NCBI GenBank assembly: GCA_017935865.1
Contig: JAGBGT010000070.1
Span: forward strand, 1 to 32,407
DNA: 32,407 bases
Direction of reading: 5' to 3'
Source: Ruminococcus sp.
GTDB taxonomy: Bacteria; Bacillota; Clostridia; Oscillospirales; Ruminococcaceae
Part shown: positions 14,420-25,380 of the stretch, piece after piece
Numbering within the stretch: position 1 is the stretch's first letter
Layout: every line of letters begins with the position of its first letter
Notes under the pieces: generated by a model
Seen by the model: only the letters and a program-made list of their open reading frames with translations
Told to the model about the DNA's origin: nothing
Databases searched by the model: none
Position numbers and translations under genes: made by a program

Positions 14420-17400
14420 CTATTGATTCTCGTCCTGGAAATCTACCTGCTCCATTTTCAGCAGCTTGGATATACCGTCCTCCTGCATTGTTACACCGTA
14501 CAGCACATTTGCCTCCTCCATTGCACTGCGCCGGTGCGTTACCAGAACAAACTGCGTAGTATCAGTAAATTTTTTCAGATACTGAGCATATTTTCTTACA
14601 TTAACTTCGTCAAGAGCAGCATCGATCTCGTCCAGAATACAGAACGGCGCAGGTCTTAGCTTTAGTATGGCGAAATAGATCGCTATTGCCACAAAGGACT
14701 GCTCTCCTCCCGAAAGCGAAATAAGATTCTTTATCACCTTTCCCGGAGGCGCAACGCTTATCTCGATTCCCGATTCCAGTACATTTTCCGGATCGGTAAG
14801 GATAAGCTCCGCCTTTCCTCCGCCGAAAAGCTCCACGAATATCTCCTTGAAATTCGAGTTTATCACCTGGAAGCTTTCCCCGAATATCCGGCACATCTCC
14901 TGAGTCAGATCACAGATTATCCGCTCCAGCTCGCGCTTTGAATCCTGAACGTCTTTCAGTTGGGCGGACATGAACTCATATCTCTCGGAGACCTCCCGGT
15001 ACTCGTCAATGGCGTCCACATTTACGCTGCCCAGATTCCGTATTTTATTCTTTACAGAAGTCAGCTCTGCCTGAGCCGCCGCCACGTCGTCAATTTTCTC
15101 CGCCGCAGCCGCAGCCTCGGAAAACGTCAGTTCATAAACGTCCATAAGCTGACGTATAATGCTGTCGGAATCACGCTCTGCCGCCTCGCGCCGCTCCTCC
15201 AGCCGGGTGATCTCGCCGGAAAGCTTTTCCTTGGCTTCGTTCAGGGCTTTCACGCCTTTCTGCGTTTCGTTGGCAAGCCTGTTCTGCTCGGAGTGTACTG
15301 TCTGATATCGGTTGATCTCGGCCGTGTACTGCTCGGAATTGCTCTTGACGCTTTCAAGCTGTGATCTCAGTTGGGAAATTTCTTTCTCCTTGTCGGCGAT
15401 AATGCCGTTCTGCCTGTGGATCTCGTCCTCAAAGCCCTTGTTTCCGCTATTAAGCGACTCCAGCTCTCCGTTTATGCGTCCGATCTCAGCCTCATGCGCC
15501 TGAATGTCCTTCGCCAGCTCCATATCACGGATCTTCAGAGCCGAAAGCTGCTCCGAAAGCTCACCCCGGCGCAGACGAAGCTGTTCCCGGCTGCTCCGGC
15601 TTTCTGAAAGCCTCTGTTCCGTGGCGATTATCTCATCTGCCAGGCTCTCTCCGGCTTTTACGGCATCCTCCTCCGCCCTGACGGCGGCGGCGATTTTTTC
15701 CTCATATTCGGCTTTTTGCCGCTCAAAGCTGTCCGTCTGCGAACGCAACTGCTCTACCAGTACCGTCAGGCTGGAAAGCTCGGCGTTCAGGCGGACATTT
15801 TCACTTTCCAGCTCCGAAATTTTCGACCTTGCGGCTTCTCTGTCATAACGCAGCTTCTCCGACTCGCCCCGGAGCTTCTCCATTCTCGCTTCGACTTCTT
15901 TCTGCCGGGAACTAAGCTCCGCGATCTTTCTTTCCAGATTGTCTATCTCGTTTTTCCGCGTGATTACTCCGACGGATTTCTGCGCCGAACCGCCGGTAAA
16001 TGAACCTCCGGCATTAATGACCTGTCCGTCCAGGGTAACAATACGGAGTTTGTAGCCGTATTTTTTTGCAATGACGGCAGCGCAGTCAATGTCTTCCGCT
16101 ATTACGATCCTGCCCAGCAGGGACGCGATAATTCCGCTGAATTTCTCGTCATATCCCACTATCCTGCTTGCAATGGAAACAAAGCCCTGGCAGCTCTCCA
16201 CGCCCTGCTCGCGAAGCTCATAGCCCTTTACAGATGTAACCGGCAGAAACGTGGCGCGTCCGCCGTGCTGCTCTTTCAGAAAGCGTATTCCCCGCTTGGC
16301 GCTCTCCTCGTTCTCCACTATAATGTTCTGCATCGCACCGCCAAGAGCTGTCTCAACAGCCGTTGCATATCTGGCATCAACGCTTATATTCTGAGCGACC
16401 GTTCCGTGTACGCCTGTAAGCCTGCCCTGCTTTGCAGCTTTCAGGATCTGCTTGACGCTGCCGGCAAAGCCCTCCATGCTGTTTTCCAGGTCGATGAGTA
16501 TTTTCTTCCGCTGCTGAACGCTTTTCAGCTCATAGAGCACCTCCTCGAATTCCGTCTTTGCTTTCTCGAAGCCGTCTCTCCGTGAGCTGTAGAGCCGCTC
16601 GATACCGCTCGCCTTATTCGTTATTCCGGCGAGCATTTCCTGATTTTTCTCCAGATGTTCGCTGTTTTTCTTGATTTGTTCGTCATATCCGGCGGCAGTG
16701 CCCTCGATATCGCTTCTGCCCTCTATAAGCTCCGCCAGACGCTTTTTCTCCTCCGCAGCCGTCTGTCTCGCAGATTCCGCGGCAAATTTCAACTCGCTCT
16801 GCTTAATGTAAAGCCCGTTTATTTCGCTGCCGGCTTTGCTGACGGAATCCCCGATCTCAGAGCTTTCTGCTTCCGCCTTTTCAAACTCGTCTGCGACCTG
16901 TGAGATCTCCGCAAGAAGCCGCTCTCTCTGCTCCTGCAATTCCCCGATACGCTTCTCAGTCTCCTTTATACGGAGCTGCATATCGCGCTTTGTTTCCTCA
17001 GATTCAGCTATGCTCCTCTTCGCTCGCTGTATAGCTTCACGGCAATGACTGATGTCGTTTTCGCAGACGGCAATGTCGGATTTTTTTCGTGAAGAGCTTT
17101 GTTCCTCCTCGATCATCTTCCGCCGCAGCTCATCGGATCTCATGGTACATTCCTGCATCCGGCGATAGCAGTCCTGCATTTTCTGTTCCTCGCGCTGAAT
17201 GTCATTTTCCGTATTCTCATATTCTCCGCGGCTGACCAGGATCTTTCTCTCCAGCTCCTCCAGACGTTTTTTTAACTCGTCAAGCTTCGTTATCCAGACG
17301 GAAATTTCCAGCCGCTTGCGCTCCTCCGCAAGCTTTACGAATTTCTTTGCCTTTTCCGATTGTATCCGCAGCGGTTCAACGCGGCTTTCCAGCTCCGAGA

Positions 17401-17983
17401 GAATATCCGTCAGTCTCAGGAGATTTTCATGCGCCGCAGTCAGCTTTCTCTCAGCCTCCAGCTTTTTATAGCGGAATTTTGATATTCCTGCCGCCTCCTC
17501 AAAAATGTCGCGGCGCTCACTGCTTTTCGCACCCACTATCTCGGCGATGCGTCCCTGACCGATAATAGAGTAGCCGTCTCTGCCCAGTCCGGTGTCCATG
17601 AAAAGCTCATTTATATCTTTCAGACGGCAGCTCTTGCCGTTTATCATGTACTCGCTTTCACCGCTTCTGTACAGCTTTCTGGTAACGGCGACCTCCTCGC
17701 CCAGATCTGCAAGAGTGCCGTCGGAATTGTCGATATTCAGAGTTACAGCCGCAAAGCCCATAGGTTTTCTTGCAACAGTACCGGAAAAAATAACGTCCTC
17801 CATTTTATTTCCGCGGAGAGTTTTTGTGGACTGCTCTCCCAGAACCCAGCGAACCGAGTCACCGATATTACTTTTTCCGCTGCCGTTGGGACCTACTACC
17901 GCCGTAAGACCCTTGTCAAAATTAAGGCTTATCTTGTCCGGAAAGGACTTGAACCCCTGTATTTCCAATGATTTAAGGTACAT
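14420..17983 (-). CDS. smc: Chromosome segregation protein SMC
   Basis: A 1187-residue condensin ATPase that, with ScpA and ScpB (not in the window), extrudes DNA loops and helps partition origins. Walker A GPNGSGKS is at residues 31-38. Two long coiled coils flank a hinge at about 500-660 that includes [21 protein letters not shown]. The C-terminal head has the ABC signature LSGGEQSF from residue 1090 and Walker [13 protein letters not shown]. Length is normal for Firmicutes SMC. AGAGGTGA precedes ATG 17983. It stands between the radical SAM gene and ftsY, extending the conserved rnc-smc-ftsY order. Confidence 0.98.
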   Translation of the reverse strand: MYLKSLEIQGFKSFPDKISLNFDKGLTAVVGPNGSGKSNIGDSVRWVLGEQSTKTLRGNKMEDVIFSGTVARKPMGFAAVTLNIDNSDGTLADLGEEVAVTRKLYRSGESEYMINGKSCRLKDINELFMDTGLGRDGYSIIGQGRIAEIVGAKSSERRDIFEEAAGISKFRYKKLEAERKLTAAHENLLRLTDILSELESRVEPLRIQSEKAKKFVKLAEERKRLEISVWITKLDELKKRLEELERKILVSRGEYENTENDIQREEQKMQDCYRRMQECTMRSDELRRKMIEEEQSSSRKKSDIAVCENDISHCREAIQRAKRSIAESEETKRDMQLRIKETEKRIGELQEQRERLLAEISQVADEFEKAEAESSEIGDSVSKAGSEINGLYIKQSELKFAAESARQTAAEEKKRLAELIEGRSDIEGTAAGYDEQIKKNSEHLEKNQEMLAGITNKASGIERLYSSRRDGFEKAKTEFEEVLYELKSVQQRKKILIDLENSMEGFAGSVKQILKAAKQGRLTGVHGTVAQNISVDARYATAVETALGGAMQNIIVENEESAKRGIRFLKEQHGGRATFLPVTSVKGYELREQGVESCQGFVSIASRIVGYDEKFSGIIASLLGRIVIAEDIDCAAVIAKKYGYKLRIVTLDGQVINAGGSFTGGSAQKSVGVITRKNEIDNLERKIAELSSRQKEVEARMEKLRGESEKLRYDREAARSKISELESENVRLNAELSSLTVLVEQLRSQTDSFERQKAEYEEKIAAAVRAEEDAVKAGESLADEIIATEQRLSESRSSREQLRLRRGELSEQLSALKIRDMELAKDIQAHEAEIGRINGELESLNSGNKGFEDEIHRQNGIIADKEKEISQLRSQLESVKSNSEQYTAEINRYQTVHSEQNRLANETQKGVKALNEAKEKLSGEITRLEERREAAERDSDSIIRQLMDVYELTFSEAAAAAEKIDDVAAAQAELTSVKNKIRNLGSVNVDAIDEYREVSERYEFMSAQLKDVQDSKRELERIICDLTQEMCRIFGESFQVINSNFKEIFVELFGGGKAELILTDPENVLESGIEISVAPPGKVIKNLISLSGGEQSFVAIAIYFAILKLRPAPFCILDEIDAALDEVNVRKYAQYLKKFTDTTQFVLVTHRRSAMEEANVLYGVTMQEDGISKLLKMEQVDFQDENQ

Positions 17984-18018
17984 CCGTTCACCTCTGTTCA
18001 GATAAGGTATTCACCTGA

Positions 18019-19017
18019 TTATTCTATAACGTCGATCTGATATTTTGGTATAGTTTCGTCTTCCAGGATCTTTATATCAATTCCCCGGCTTCTGAAATAC
18101 TCCGCATTTGCCTTTTTATGCCCCAGAGCCTTGCTTATGCAGTTCGCCGAGACCGCGAAGATATATCTGCTTCGTTCCGCGCCGCAGGAGCTTATTGCCA
18201 GCTCCATGTTGTGACGGTAGATCAGCCCCTCGCACAGTTCCCGGAACGCCGGATGGTAGAATCCGCCTATCATGTCGCGCTCCACAAATTCGCTGGCATG
18301 GAGTCCGCATTTTATAACGCGTATGCCGCCTGACTCCGCCATTACCATAGCCGCCGCCGAGATCTCCACAGCCTTTTCAAACGAAAACGGCTTGTACTCC
18401 CCGGACTTGAAAAGCTCTCCAAGACGGGTATTTTCCAGAATTACCGTGGGATAGATTCGCAGAGTATCCGGGGAAAGATCTACTATTTTTTCGATTGTCT
18501 CCATTTCGTCCGCCGGAGCGCTCCTGTACAGCCCAACCATCATCTGCAAGCCAAGCTCGAAGCCAAAGGCTCTTATAAGCTGACAGGCATCCGCCACATC
18601 ATCAGCCGAGTGACCCCGTTCGTTTGCTTCAAGGACGTGATCGCACATGGACTGCGCGCCAAGCTCGATCGCGGTAACGCCGCTGTTTTTCAGTAAATTC
18701 AACACCGGAATGTCAATACAGTCCGGACGGGTGGAAATGCGTATGCCGCGAAATTTTCCCTCGCCGATAAAATCCTGCGCGGCATCGAGAAGCTCCGTCA
18801 TGTACTCCCTGGGGATTGCCGTGAAGCTGCCGCCGAAGAACGCGATCTCCGTATTCTCCGGGGACATTACCTCCCCCAGAGCCTTTTCGCAGATGCTCCG
18901 CACCTCTTCTCCGGAGGGCGCGTGCTGTGCGCCGCTGATAGTCCGCTGGTCGCAGAAGCTGCACAAATGCGGACAGCCTATATGGGGCACGAAAATTGAG
19001 ATATTAGAATGTTTCAT
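18019..19017 (-). CDS. Radical SAM protein, Elp3/YhcC-like
   Basis: A 332-residue protein with the radical SAM cysteine triad C15, C19, C22 (CPHLCSFC), a [4Fe-4S] cluster site for SAM cleavage. Features resembling the Elp3/YhcC branch are FFGGSFTAIP, ISTRPDCID and AIELGAQSMCDHVL. The substrate is unknown. ATG 19017 (MKHSNISIFVPH) lies inside the rnc 3' end and is preferred to 19050 because the conserved sequence begins there. It lies between rnc and smc, an arrangement repeated in Clostridia. Without an acetyltransferase domain it is not a complete Elp3. Confidence 0.88.
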   Translation of the reverse strand: MKHSNISIFVPHIGCPHLCSFCDQRTISGAQHAPSGEEVRSICEKALGEVMSPENTEIAFFGGSFTAIPREYMTELLDAAQDFIGEGKFRGIRISTRPDCIDIPVLNLLKNSGVTAIELGAQSMCDHVLEANERGHSADDVADACQLIRAFGFELGLQMMVGLYRSAPADEMETIEKIVDLSPDTLRIYPTVILENTRLGELFKSGEYKPFSFEKAVEISAAAMVMAESGGIRVIKCGLHASEFVERDMIGGFYHPAFRELCEGLIYRHNMELAISSCGAERSRYIFAVSANCISKALGHKKANAEYFRSRGIDIKILEDETIPKYQIDVIE

Positions 19018-19705
19018 AGCCCATAAGCTCCAGAGCTTCCCTGGCGGCAAGCTGCTCGGCGTCCTTTTTGCTTCTGCCCTTGCCCTTGCCGATGACCTGA
19101 GAATTGAGCATGACTTCTACCACAAAGCGCTTGTTATGGTCGGGGCCCTCCTCGCCGATAAGAACATACTCTACCTTTTCCTCGGGATTCTTCTGGACGA
19201 CTTCCTGCAAAACGGTCTTGAAATCCCCGAATGCAGCCTTTGCGCCCTTTTGCAGATCCTGTGGCATGAAACGGAGGATGTGCGCTCTCGCCGCCTCCAT
19301 TCCGCCGTCCAGGTAGATAGCGGCGATAACAGCCTCAAAGGCGTCTGCCAGAATAGAGGGACGCTCACGTCCTCCGGTGTTCTCCTCGCCCTTTCCCAGA
19401 AGGAGATATCTGCCCAGGTCAATTTTCCGCGCAAAGCCGTGGAGACTCTTCTCGCACACCAGCGATGCCCGGAGCTTTGTAAGGTCGCCCTCCGCAACGG
19501 ATGTCAGATGAGTATAGAGATACTCAGACACCACTACCGAAAGAACGCTGTCTCCGAGAAATTCCAGCCTTTCATTGCTGCCCTGGGGCTGCTTGTTTTC
19601 ATTCGCATATGAAGAATGAGAAAGGGCGTTGACAATCAGATTTCTATTCTTGAATTTATAGCAGATACTTTCCTCTAATTCCGAAATAATTGATGTGTTA
19701 TTCAT
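19004..19705 (-). CDS. rnc: Ribonuclease III
   Basis: A 233-residue double-strand RNA endonuclease that processes rRNA precursors and regulates mRNAs. The catalytic signature NERLEFLGDS is at residues 44-53, with the second acidic cluster in LADAFEAVIAAIYLD. A C-terminal dsRNA-binding domain (about 160-230) includes GKGKGRSKKDAEQLAAREAL. The start ATG 19705 is preferred because AAGGAG lies upstream; the frame extending to 19816 runs inside plsX and reads unlike RNase III. It overlaps plsX by 8 bases and the radical SAM gene by 14. Confidence 0.96.
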   Translation of the reverse strand: MNNTSIISELEESICYKFKNRNLIVNALSHSSYANENKQPQGSNERLEFLGDSVLSVVVSEYLYTHLTSVAEGDLTKLRASLVCEKSLHGFARKIDLGRYLLLGKGEENTGGRERPSILADAFEAVIAAIYLDGGMEAARAHILRFMPQDLQKGAKAAFGDFKTVLQEVVQKNPEEKVEYVLIGEEGPDHNKRFVVEVMLNSQVIGKGKGRSKKDAEQLAAREALELMGYETF

Positions 19706-20708
19706 TATCCTGCTCCTTTTCGCCGAGTGCCTTGACATATGCTTCGATCGAGCCGATAACATTACCCTCGACGCATTTTTGTGCCTGACGGACTGCGTTG
19801 AAAAACGCTTTCGCATCAGAACTGCCGTGAGCCTTGATAACAGGCTTCTTCACTCCTAAAAGGGCTGACCCACCAGTTTCACGGTAATCCATCTGTTTCT
19901 TGAACGTTTTGATTTTTCCGAGGAAAAAAAGCGCGCCTATTTTTCCCGCGCCGGAGAAGATCCACTTCAGCTTCTTCGAGAAGAATGAGCCCATTCCCTC
20001 GTAGAGCTTCAGCACGATATTTCCCGTAAATCCGTCGGTGACCACCACCTGGCACTCGCCCTTTGGCAGATCTCTCGCCTCGAGATTTCCGATGAAATTC
20101 AGTCCCGACTTCTCCAGCATCCTGTAGGCTTCCTTGTCCAGCTCTCTGCCCTTGGTATCTTCTGCGCCTATGTTCAGCAAGCCGACTTTAGGCGATCTTA
20201 TGCCCATGACCTTTTCCATATATGCGCTTCCCATGACAGCAAACTGCACCAGCATCTCCGGGCGGCATTCCGTGTTCGCGCCTGCATCCAGCAGGATGAA
20301 GCTGCCCTTATCCGCCGGCAGAACAGGCGACGGGGCAACGCGCTTTATCCCCTTGATGCGCTTGACGATAAAGGTCGCGCCCATTACAAGCGCACCCGTG
20401 CTTCCTGCGCATACAAACGCATCGCCGGCGTCCTCGGAAAGAAGCTTCATTCCCAGCGCCATAGATGTGTTTTTCCCCGATTTTATGATGTTTCCGGGGT
20501 CATCGTGAATATCGAATACCTCAGCCGTATGCTGAATTTCCATTCCAGAAATGCTGACTCCGTTATCAGCCGCGCATTTCTCGATCTTCTCACGGTCGCC
20601 TGTAAGGATTATCTCAGCGCCAAGCTCTTTTACGGCTCTTTCACATCCCTTTATTACCTCCAGGGGCGCATTATCTCCGCCAAAGGCGTCAACTATTATT
20701 CTTGCCAA
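19698..20708 (-). CDS. plsX: Phosphate acyltransferase PlsX
   Basis: A 336-residue enzyme that makes acyl-phosphate from acyl-ACP, the donor for PlsY in phospholipid synthesis. IVDAFGGDNAPLEVIKGCE at the N-terminus and VVTDGFTGNIVLKLYEG near residue 210 are characteristic. The start is a TTG at 20708 because GGGGAG lies 10 bases upstream, yielding MARIIVDAFGGD. The alternative TTG 20717 has only one base between it and the same signal. It overlaps the trmFO end by 20 bases. In many genomes acpP lies between plsX and rnc; it is absent here, and rpmF does not precede plsX. Confidence 0.94.
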   Translation of the reverse strand: MARIIVDAFGGDNAPLEVIKGCERAVKELGAEIILTGDREKIEKCAADNGVSISGMEIQHTAEVFDIHDDPGNIIKSGKNTSMALGMKLLSEDAGDAFVCAGSTGALVMGATFIVKRIKGIKRVAPSPVLPADKGSFILLDAGANTECRPEMLVQFAVMGSAYMEKVMGIRSPKVGLLNIGAEDTKGRELDKEAYRMLEKSGLNFIGNLEARDLPKGECQVVVTDGFTGNIVLKLYEGMGSFFSKKLKWIFSGAGKIGALFFLGKIKTFKKQMDYRETGGSALLGVKKPVIKAHGSSDAKAFFNAVRQAQKCVEGNVIGSIEAYVKALGEKEQDNE

Positions 20709-22023
20709 TTTTCTCAAGCTCCCCTCTCAGCGCTTTTAATGCACGATCTGCATAGGCGGCATATTTTTCTTTTTTGTCACGAATTTTTCTGCCGATATCC
20801 GGGAGAATACCCATATTTGCACCCATAGGCTGGAATTTTCCGCTGTTGAAGCTGTCGCTGACATATGCGGTCAAAGCCCCTGTCATAGTCTCCGCAGGCA
20901 GCTCTACAGGCTCAAGCCCCAGCAGCTTCCTTGCGGCGGCTGTACCTGCAATGATACCGCTTGCCGCCGACTCCATATAGCCCTCGACTCCGGTTATCTG
21001 CCCTGCAAAATAAATGCTGCCGTTACTGCGCATGGAAAGATCTCTGTTCAGCAGCTCCGGACTGTTGATAAACGAGTTCCGGTGCATTACCCCATAGCGC
21101 ATAAATTCGGCATTTTCCAATCCCGGTATCATAGAAAAGACCCGTTTCTGCTCGCCGAATTTCAGATTCGTCTGGAATCCCACCAGGTTGAAGAGAGTCG
21201 CCTCCCTGTTTTCGCGCCGAAGCTGAACAACGGCATAGGGACGCTTTCCAGTGCGCTTATCCGTAATTCCCACCGGCTTCATCGGTCCGAAACGCATGGT
21301 GTCCTCGCCCCGGGATGCAAGTACCTCTATGGGCATACAGCCCTCATAAACGCTGAACGGATGTGTCTCGAAATCTTTCAGCTCCACGCGCTCCGCGGCT
21401 GCAAGCTCCCGGTAGAACGCCTGGTATTCCTCCTTGTTCATGGGGCAATTGATGTAGTCGGCATCTCCTCTGTCATATCTTGACGCGAAGAAAATCTTTT
21501 CCTTATCCAGGCTCTCATATGTCACGATAGGCGCGGCGGCATCATAGAAGCTCAGTCCATCGCCGCACAGTTCTTTTATGATATCAGCCATAGCGCCGCT
21601 TGTGAGAGGTCCGGTGGCAATTACGGTAACGCCCTCCGGAAGCTCTGTCACCTCCCGTTCTATAACCTCGATCAGCGGATTTTCGCGGATCTTAGCCGTT
21701 ACAGCATCAGAGAATTTTTCCCTGTCAACGGCGAGCGCCCCTCCTGCCTCCACGGCATTTGCCTTGGCGCAGGGAACTGTCAGCGAACCCAGAAGCTCCA
21801 TTTCAGCTTTCAAAAGACCGGCTGCCGATTCAAGCCTTGCCGCTTTCAGAGAATTTGAGCAGACAAGCTCCGCAAATCCTCCGTACTTATGGGCAGGGCT
21901 AAATTTCTTCGGCTTCATCTCAAAAAGCCGCACATTTATACCATAGGATGCAGCGCTCCATGCCGCTTCGCAGCCTGCAAGACCTGCTCCAATTACATTT
22001 ATAGTCATTTCCGGGATGCTCAT
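20689..22023 (-). CDS. trmFO: Methylenetetrahydrofolate-tRNA (uracil-5-)-methyltransferase TrmFO
   Basis: A 444-residue FAD-dependent enzyme making ribothymidine at position 54 of tRNA, using methylenetetrahydrofolate. The N-terminal FAD-binding motif INVIGAGLAGCEAAW is followed by the GidA-like YGGFAELVCSNSLKA with its catalytic-region Cys. RFGPMKPVGI and MRSNGSIYFAGQITGVEGYMES also match. The ATG overlaps the topA stop as ATGA, with AAAGGGA ten bases upstream. The topA-trmFO pair is common in Firmicutes. Confidence 0.96.
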   Translation of the reverse strand: MSIPEMTINVIGAGLAGCEAAWSAASYGINVRLFEMKPKKFSPAHKYGGFAELVCSNSLKAARLESAAGLLKAEMELLGSLTVPCAKANAVEAGGALAVDREKFSDAVTAKIRENPLIEVIEREVTELPEGVTVIATGPLTSGAMADIIKELCGDGLSFYDAAAPIVTYESLDKEKIFFASRYDRGDADYINCPMNKEEYQAFYRELAAAERVELKDFETHPFSVYEGCMPIEVLASRGEDTMRFGPMKPVGITDKRTGKRPYAVVQLRRENREATLFNLVGFQTNLKFGEQKRVFSMIPGLENAEFMRYGVMHRNSFINSPELLNRDLSMRSNGSIYFAGQITGVEGYMESAASGIIAGTAAARKLLGLEPVELPAETMTGALTAYVSDSFNSGKFQPMGANMGILPDIGRKIRDKKEKYAAYADRALKALRGELEKIGKNNS

Positions 22024-24101
22024 TTCTTCAATTCCCTTTCATATCCGCAGCCGTCGTTTTCGCAGATCAGCTTTCCTGATTTTCCGCCCTTGTTGAACAG
22101 TGTCTTGCCGCACTGAGGGCATTTTTCTGCCACCGGCACATTCCAGGTCATAAAGGTACATTCAGGATAGCCCTGACAGCCGTAAAAGCTTCTGCCTTTC
22201 TTGGACTTTTTCAGCAGCATCTTTTGGCCGCATTTCGGACAGTTTCCCTCGGATTCAAACACAAGCTGCTTGGCATTCTTACATTCCGGAAATCCGGGGC
22301 AGGCAAGGAACTTTCCGTATCTGCCGTACTTGATGACCATGTTTCTGCCGCAATTTTCGCATACTATATCCGTTTCCTCATCCGGTACCTTGATACGCTT
22401 GCCGTCCATAGCCTCCTCCGCTTTCTGGAGGTCGGCGGCAAATCCTGTATAAAACTCCCTGAGAGTGGACACCCAGTCCTTCGTGCCGTTTTCCACACGG
22501 TCGAGATTGCTCTCCATATCAGCCGTGAATTTGGCATCAACGATGTCCTTGAAATGCTCTTTCATCAACTCCGTTGTTATCTCGCCGAGAGCAGTAGGCT
22601 TCAGTTGCTTGCCCTCGTGCTCCACATACTGCCTGGACGTTATAGTGGAGATAGTCGGGGCATAGGTACTCGGTCTGCCGATGCCGTTTTCCTCGAGAGC
22701 CTTGATAAGGGTCGCCTCGGTATATCTCGCCGGCGGCTGCGTGAAGTGCTGATTTCCGTCTAAGGATTTTATCTTAACGACGTCCTGTTTTTCAAGAGGC
22801 GGCAGCATTTTCTTCGTGCCGTCCTTTCCGTCGCCGGTCTCCTCGTACAGAACGGTATATCCGTTGAATTTCACGCTGTAGCCGGAAGCTCTGAAAACGC
22901 AGCCGTTTGCCGAAATATCAACCGAAACGGTGTCCAGAACAGCATTTGCCATCTGGCTTGCTATAAAACGCGACCATATCAGCTCATACAGCTTGAACTG
23001 GTCGGAAGTGAGTCCGGACTTTACCCTTGCCGGGGTAAGATCGGCAATAGAAGGTCTTATCGCCTCGTGAGCATCCTGGGCATTGCCCTTGCTCTTGAAA
23101 GTCCTGGGCTTTTCGGGAAGATATTCCTTGCCGTAAACCGTCTCGATATACTGTGCCGCAGCCGCTTTCGCCTCGTCCGATATGCGGAGGCTGTCGGTTC
23201 TCATATAGGTGATAAGACCGACTGCGCCGATACCCTCGATGTCAACGCCCTCGTACAGCTCCTGAGCCGCTTTCATGGTTCGCTTTGAAGTGAATCCCAG
23301 CTTCTTTGAAGCCTCCTGCTGGAGGGTAGACGTAATGAAAGGCGGCGCAGGCTGTTTTCTGGTGAGCCGCTTTTTCACGTCCGTTACGACATACTGAGCG
23401 TCATTCAGTCTGTTCAGTATATCGTCCGCAGCCTCTTTTGATGCAAGCTCTGCCTTTTCACCGTCAACAGTAAGAAGAGACGCCTCGAAGACCCGCCTCG
23501 AGCCTGGCGCAATGAACTTTGCATCCACCGACCAATACTCGCGGGGTATAAACTTCCGTATCTCATTTTCTCTGTCTACCACTATGCTCACCGCAACCGT
23601 CTGTACTCTTCCGGCAGACAGTCCGCGCTTCACCTTTTTCCACAGGAAAGGGCTGAGCTTGTAGCCGACAAGTCTGTCGAGTATACGTCTCGCCTGCTGA
23701 GCGTTCACAAGGTCAATGTCTATCTTATGCGGATTGCTCATTCCGGCGCTTACTCCCGACTTGGTTATCTCGTTGAATGCCACGCGGTTGTTCTCATTCA
23801 TATCCAGCTTGAGCATCTGTGCAATATGCCAGGATATCGCCTCGCCCTCACGGTCGGGGTCGGTCGCCAGGAACACTTTTTCGCACTTCTTGGCGCGCTT
23901 TTTCAGCTCCTTGATAATGTCGCCCTTGCCCTTCATATCTATATACTGGGGCTTGAAGTCGTCCTCCGTATCCACGCCGAGCTTGGATTTCGGCAGATCG
24001 CGGACATGACCCATAGAAGCCACGACCTCGTATCCCCTGCCCAGGTATTTCTGTATCGTTTTCGCCTTTGCAGGCGACTCAACTATAACTAAATCCGACA
24101 T
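22020..24101 (-). CDS. topA: DNA topoisomerase I
   Basis: A 693-residue type IA topoisomerase relaxing negative supercoils. The TOPRIM domain begins MSDLVIVESPAKAKTI and has the acidic DPDREGE. The active-site Tyr is in GLITYMRTDS, followed by DAHEAIRPS. The C-terminus has three zinc-ribbon modules: CENCG...CPGFPEC, CPKCG...CQGYPEC and CPQCG...CENDGC. I take ATG 24101, where homologous sequence begins, though its GGAG is 13 bases away. ATG 24113 is possible but has the signal only one base away. It lies 52 bases downstream of dprA, a usual pair. Confidence 0.97.
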   Translation of the reverse strand: MSDLVIVESPAKAKTIQKYLGRGYEVVASMGHVRDLPKSKLGVDTEDDFKPQYIDMKGKGDIIKELKKRAKKCEKVFLATDPDREGEAISWHIAQMLKLDMNENNRVAFNEITKSGVSAGMSNPHKIDIDLVNAQQARRILDRLVGYKLSPFLWKKVKRGLSAGRVQTVAVSIVVDRENEIRKFIPREYWSVDAKFIAPGSRRVFEASLLTVDGEKAELASKEAADDILNRLNDAQYVVTDVKKRLTRKQPAPPFITSTLQQEASKKLGFTSKRTMKAAQELYEGVDIEGIGAVGLITYMRTDSLRISDEAKAAAAQYIETVYGKEYLPEKPRTFKSKGNAQDAHEAIRPSIADLTPARVKSGLTSDQFKLYELIWSRFIASQMANAVLDTVSVDISANGCVFRASGYSVKFNGYTVLYEETGDGKDGTKKMLPPLEKQDVVKIKSLDGNQHFTQPPARYTEATLIKALEENGIGRPSTYAPTISTITSRQYVEHEGKQLKPTALGEITTELMKEHFKDIVDAKFTADMESNLDRVENGTKDWVSTLREFYTGFAADLQKAEEAMDGKRIKVPDEETDIVCENCGRNMVIKYGRYGKFLACPGFPECKNAKQLVFESEGNCPKCGQKMLLKKSKKGRSFYGCQGYPECTFMTWNVPVAEKCPQCGKTLFNKGGKSGKLICENDGCGYERELKK

Positions 24102-24153
24102 TTTGTCTATCATTCTCCATTCCGGCGGATGAACGGGATTCCGCCTTATATCA

Positions 24154-25380
24154 TCATATCTTTGCACTATACGATCTTCCCGGCAGCGCTTCCACCGCGC
24201 CGATAATTTCAAGCTCTGTAAGCTCCGGCATCAGCTCTGACGCGTCAACGCCGAGCTTTACAGCAATAACGTCAGCGTGAAGCGGACTCTCCTCCGAAAG
24301 CAGCTTCATAATGTCACGCTGAACGCCCTCGGGAATATCGTCCAGGTCGATCTCAGCTCCATCCTCGTCATCCGCATCACCGTCAACCTCATCCTCAGCT
24401 TCGTCGTCCTCGTCGTACAGTTCGTCAGACGCCCCCGAAGCTCCGCGTGATATGCTGCCGCCGTTTAAGAAGTCGAAAGCGTCCAGTCTCAGTTCGGCAG
24501 CGGATGCCTCCATGGTGAAAAATTCCAGCACGTCCTCTGTGCTCAGAAGCGGTATTGCGCCGTCCCTCAGCAGATCAGAATTGCCCGAATAGGAATTACT
24601 GAAAATATCCGCAGGAGGAAGCACAAAAAGCTCCTTTCCCTGATCCAGCGCGAGCCTTGCGGTGATAAGCGAACCGCTGCGGATCGAAGCCTCAAAGACC
24701 ATCGTCGCCCTGCCGAGCGCGGAAAGTATCCTGTTCCGCCGCGGAAAATTTCCGGGCGCAGGAGATGTGCCCGGCGGATATTCCGATACGAAAACGCCGC
24801 CGGAGGCTAAAATTTTGTCACGAAAAACAATATTCTCCCGTGGATAATCCACATCTATTCCGCAGCCAAGCACACAGGCAGTAGGTTTTCCCATCTCTGC
24901 GGCGGCAAGCTGGGATGCAATGTCTATTCCCGTTGCAAATCCGCTGATGATGACCACATCCTCCATAGCAAGCTCGGAACAGATACGTCTTGCTGCGGAA
25001 GTGCTGTAGCGTCCGGCGTGTCTTGTGCCGACGGATGTGATCGTCTTCGCTCCCGAAAGGCAGCGGATATTTCCCTTGTAATAAAGAATAAGCGGCGGAT
25101 CGGCTATATATTCCAGTTGAACAGGGTAATCGTCCGAATCATAGCGGACTATCTCAATGCTTTTTTTGCGGCAGACGTTAACGATCTCCTCCGCACTTTC
25201 CAGAGAATACGACCTGACTTTTTCTTTCTCTTTCTGCGAGAGCCTGTTATTCGCACCGCTCGAAATAAACTCGTGGTATGCCTCCTCGGCATTCTCATAA
25301 TAGCTCATCAGATTCCATAGACGTTTGACGGTATTCCCGAAAACTATGGAAAGCCATACCCAATATTTTGTATCGTTCAT
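24154..25380 (-). CDS. dprA: DNA processing protein DprA
   Basis: A 408-residue protein that loads RecA on incoming single-stranded DNA in transformation. The Rossmann-like domain has SVGTRHAGRYSTSAARRI, ISGFATGIDIASQLAA and LGCGIDVDYPREN, followed by SEYPPGTSPAPGNFPRRNRI and SLITARLALDQGKELFVLP. An acidic linker (about 316-345, Asp/Glu-rich) leads to a C-terminal winged-helix DML1-like domain. The ATG at 25380 overlaps the methyltransferase stop as ATGA. DprA is also kept by organisms with no known competence, so its presence alone does not prove transformability. Confidence 0.95.
   Translation of the reverse strand: MNDTKYWVWLSIVFGNTVKRLWNLMSYYENAEEAYHEFISSGANNRLSQKEKEKVRSYSLESAEEIVNVCRKKSIEIVRYDSDDYPVQLEYIADPPLILYYKGNIRCLSGAKTITSVGTRHAGRYSTSAARRICSELAMEDVVIISGFATGIDIASQLAAAEMGKPTACVLGCGIDVDYPRENIVFRDKILASGGVFVSEYPPGTSPAPGNFPRRNRILSALGRATMVFEASIRSGSLITARLALDQGKELFVLPPADIFSNSYSGNSDLLRDGAIPLLSTEDVLEFFTMEASAAELRLDAFDFLNGGSISRGASGASDELYDEDDEAEDEVDGDADDEDGAEIDLDDIPEGVQRDIMKLLSEESPLHADVIAVKLGVDASELMPELTELEIIGAVEALPGRSYSAKI

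Noticed and set aside
24154-25380. dprA as evidence of natural competence
   Set aside because: DprA is widely kept in bacteria without known transformation, and no other competence gene is in the window.
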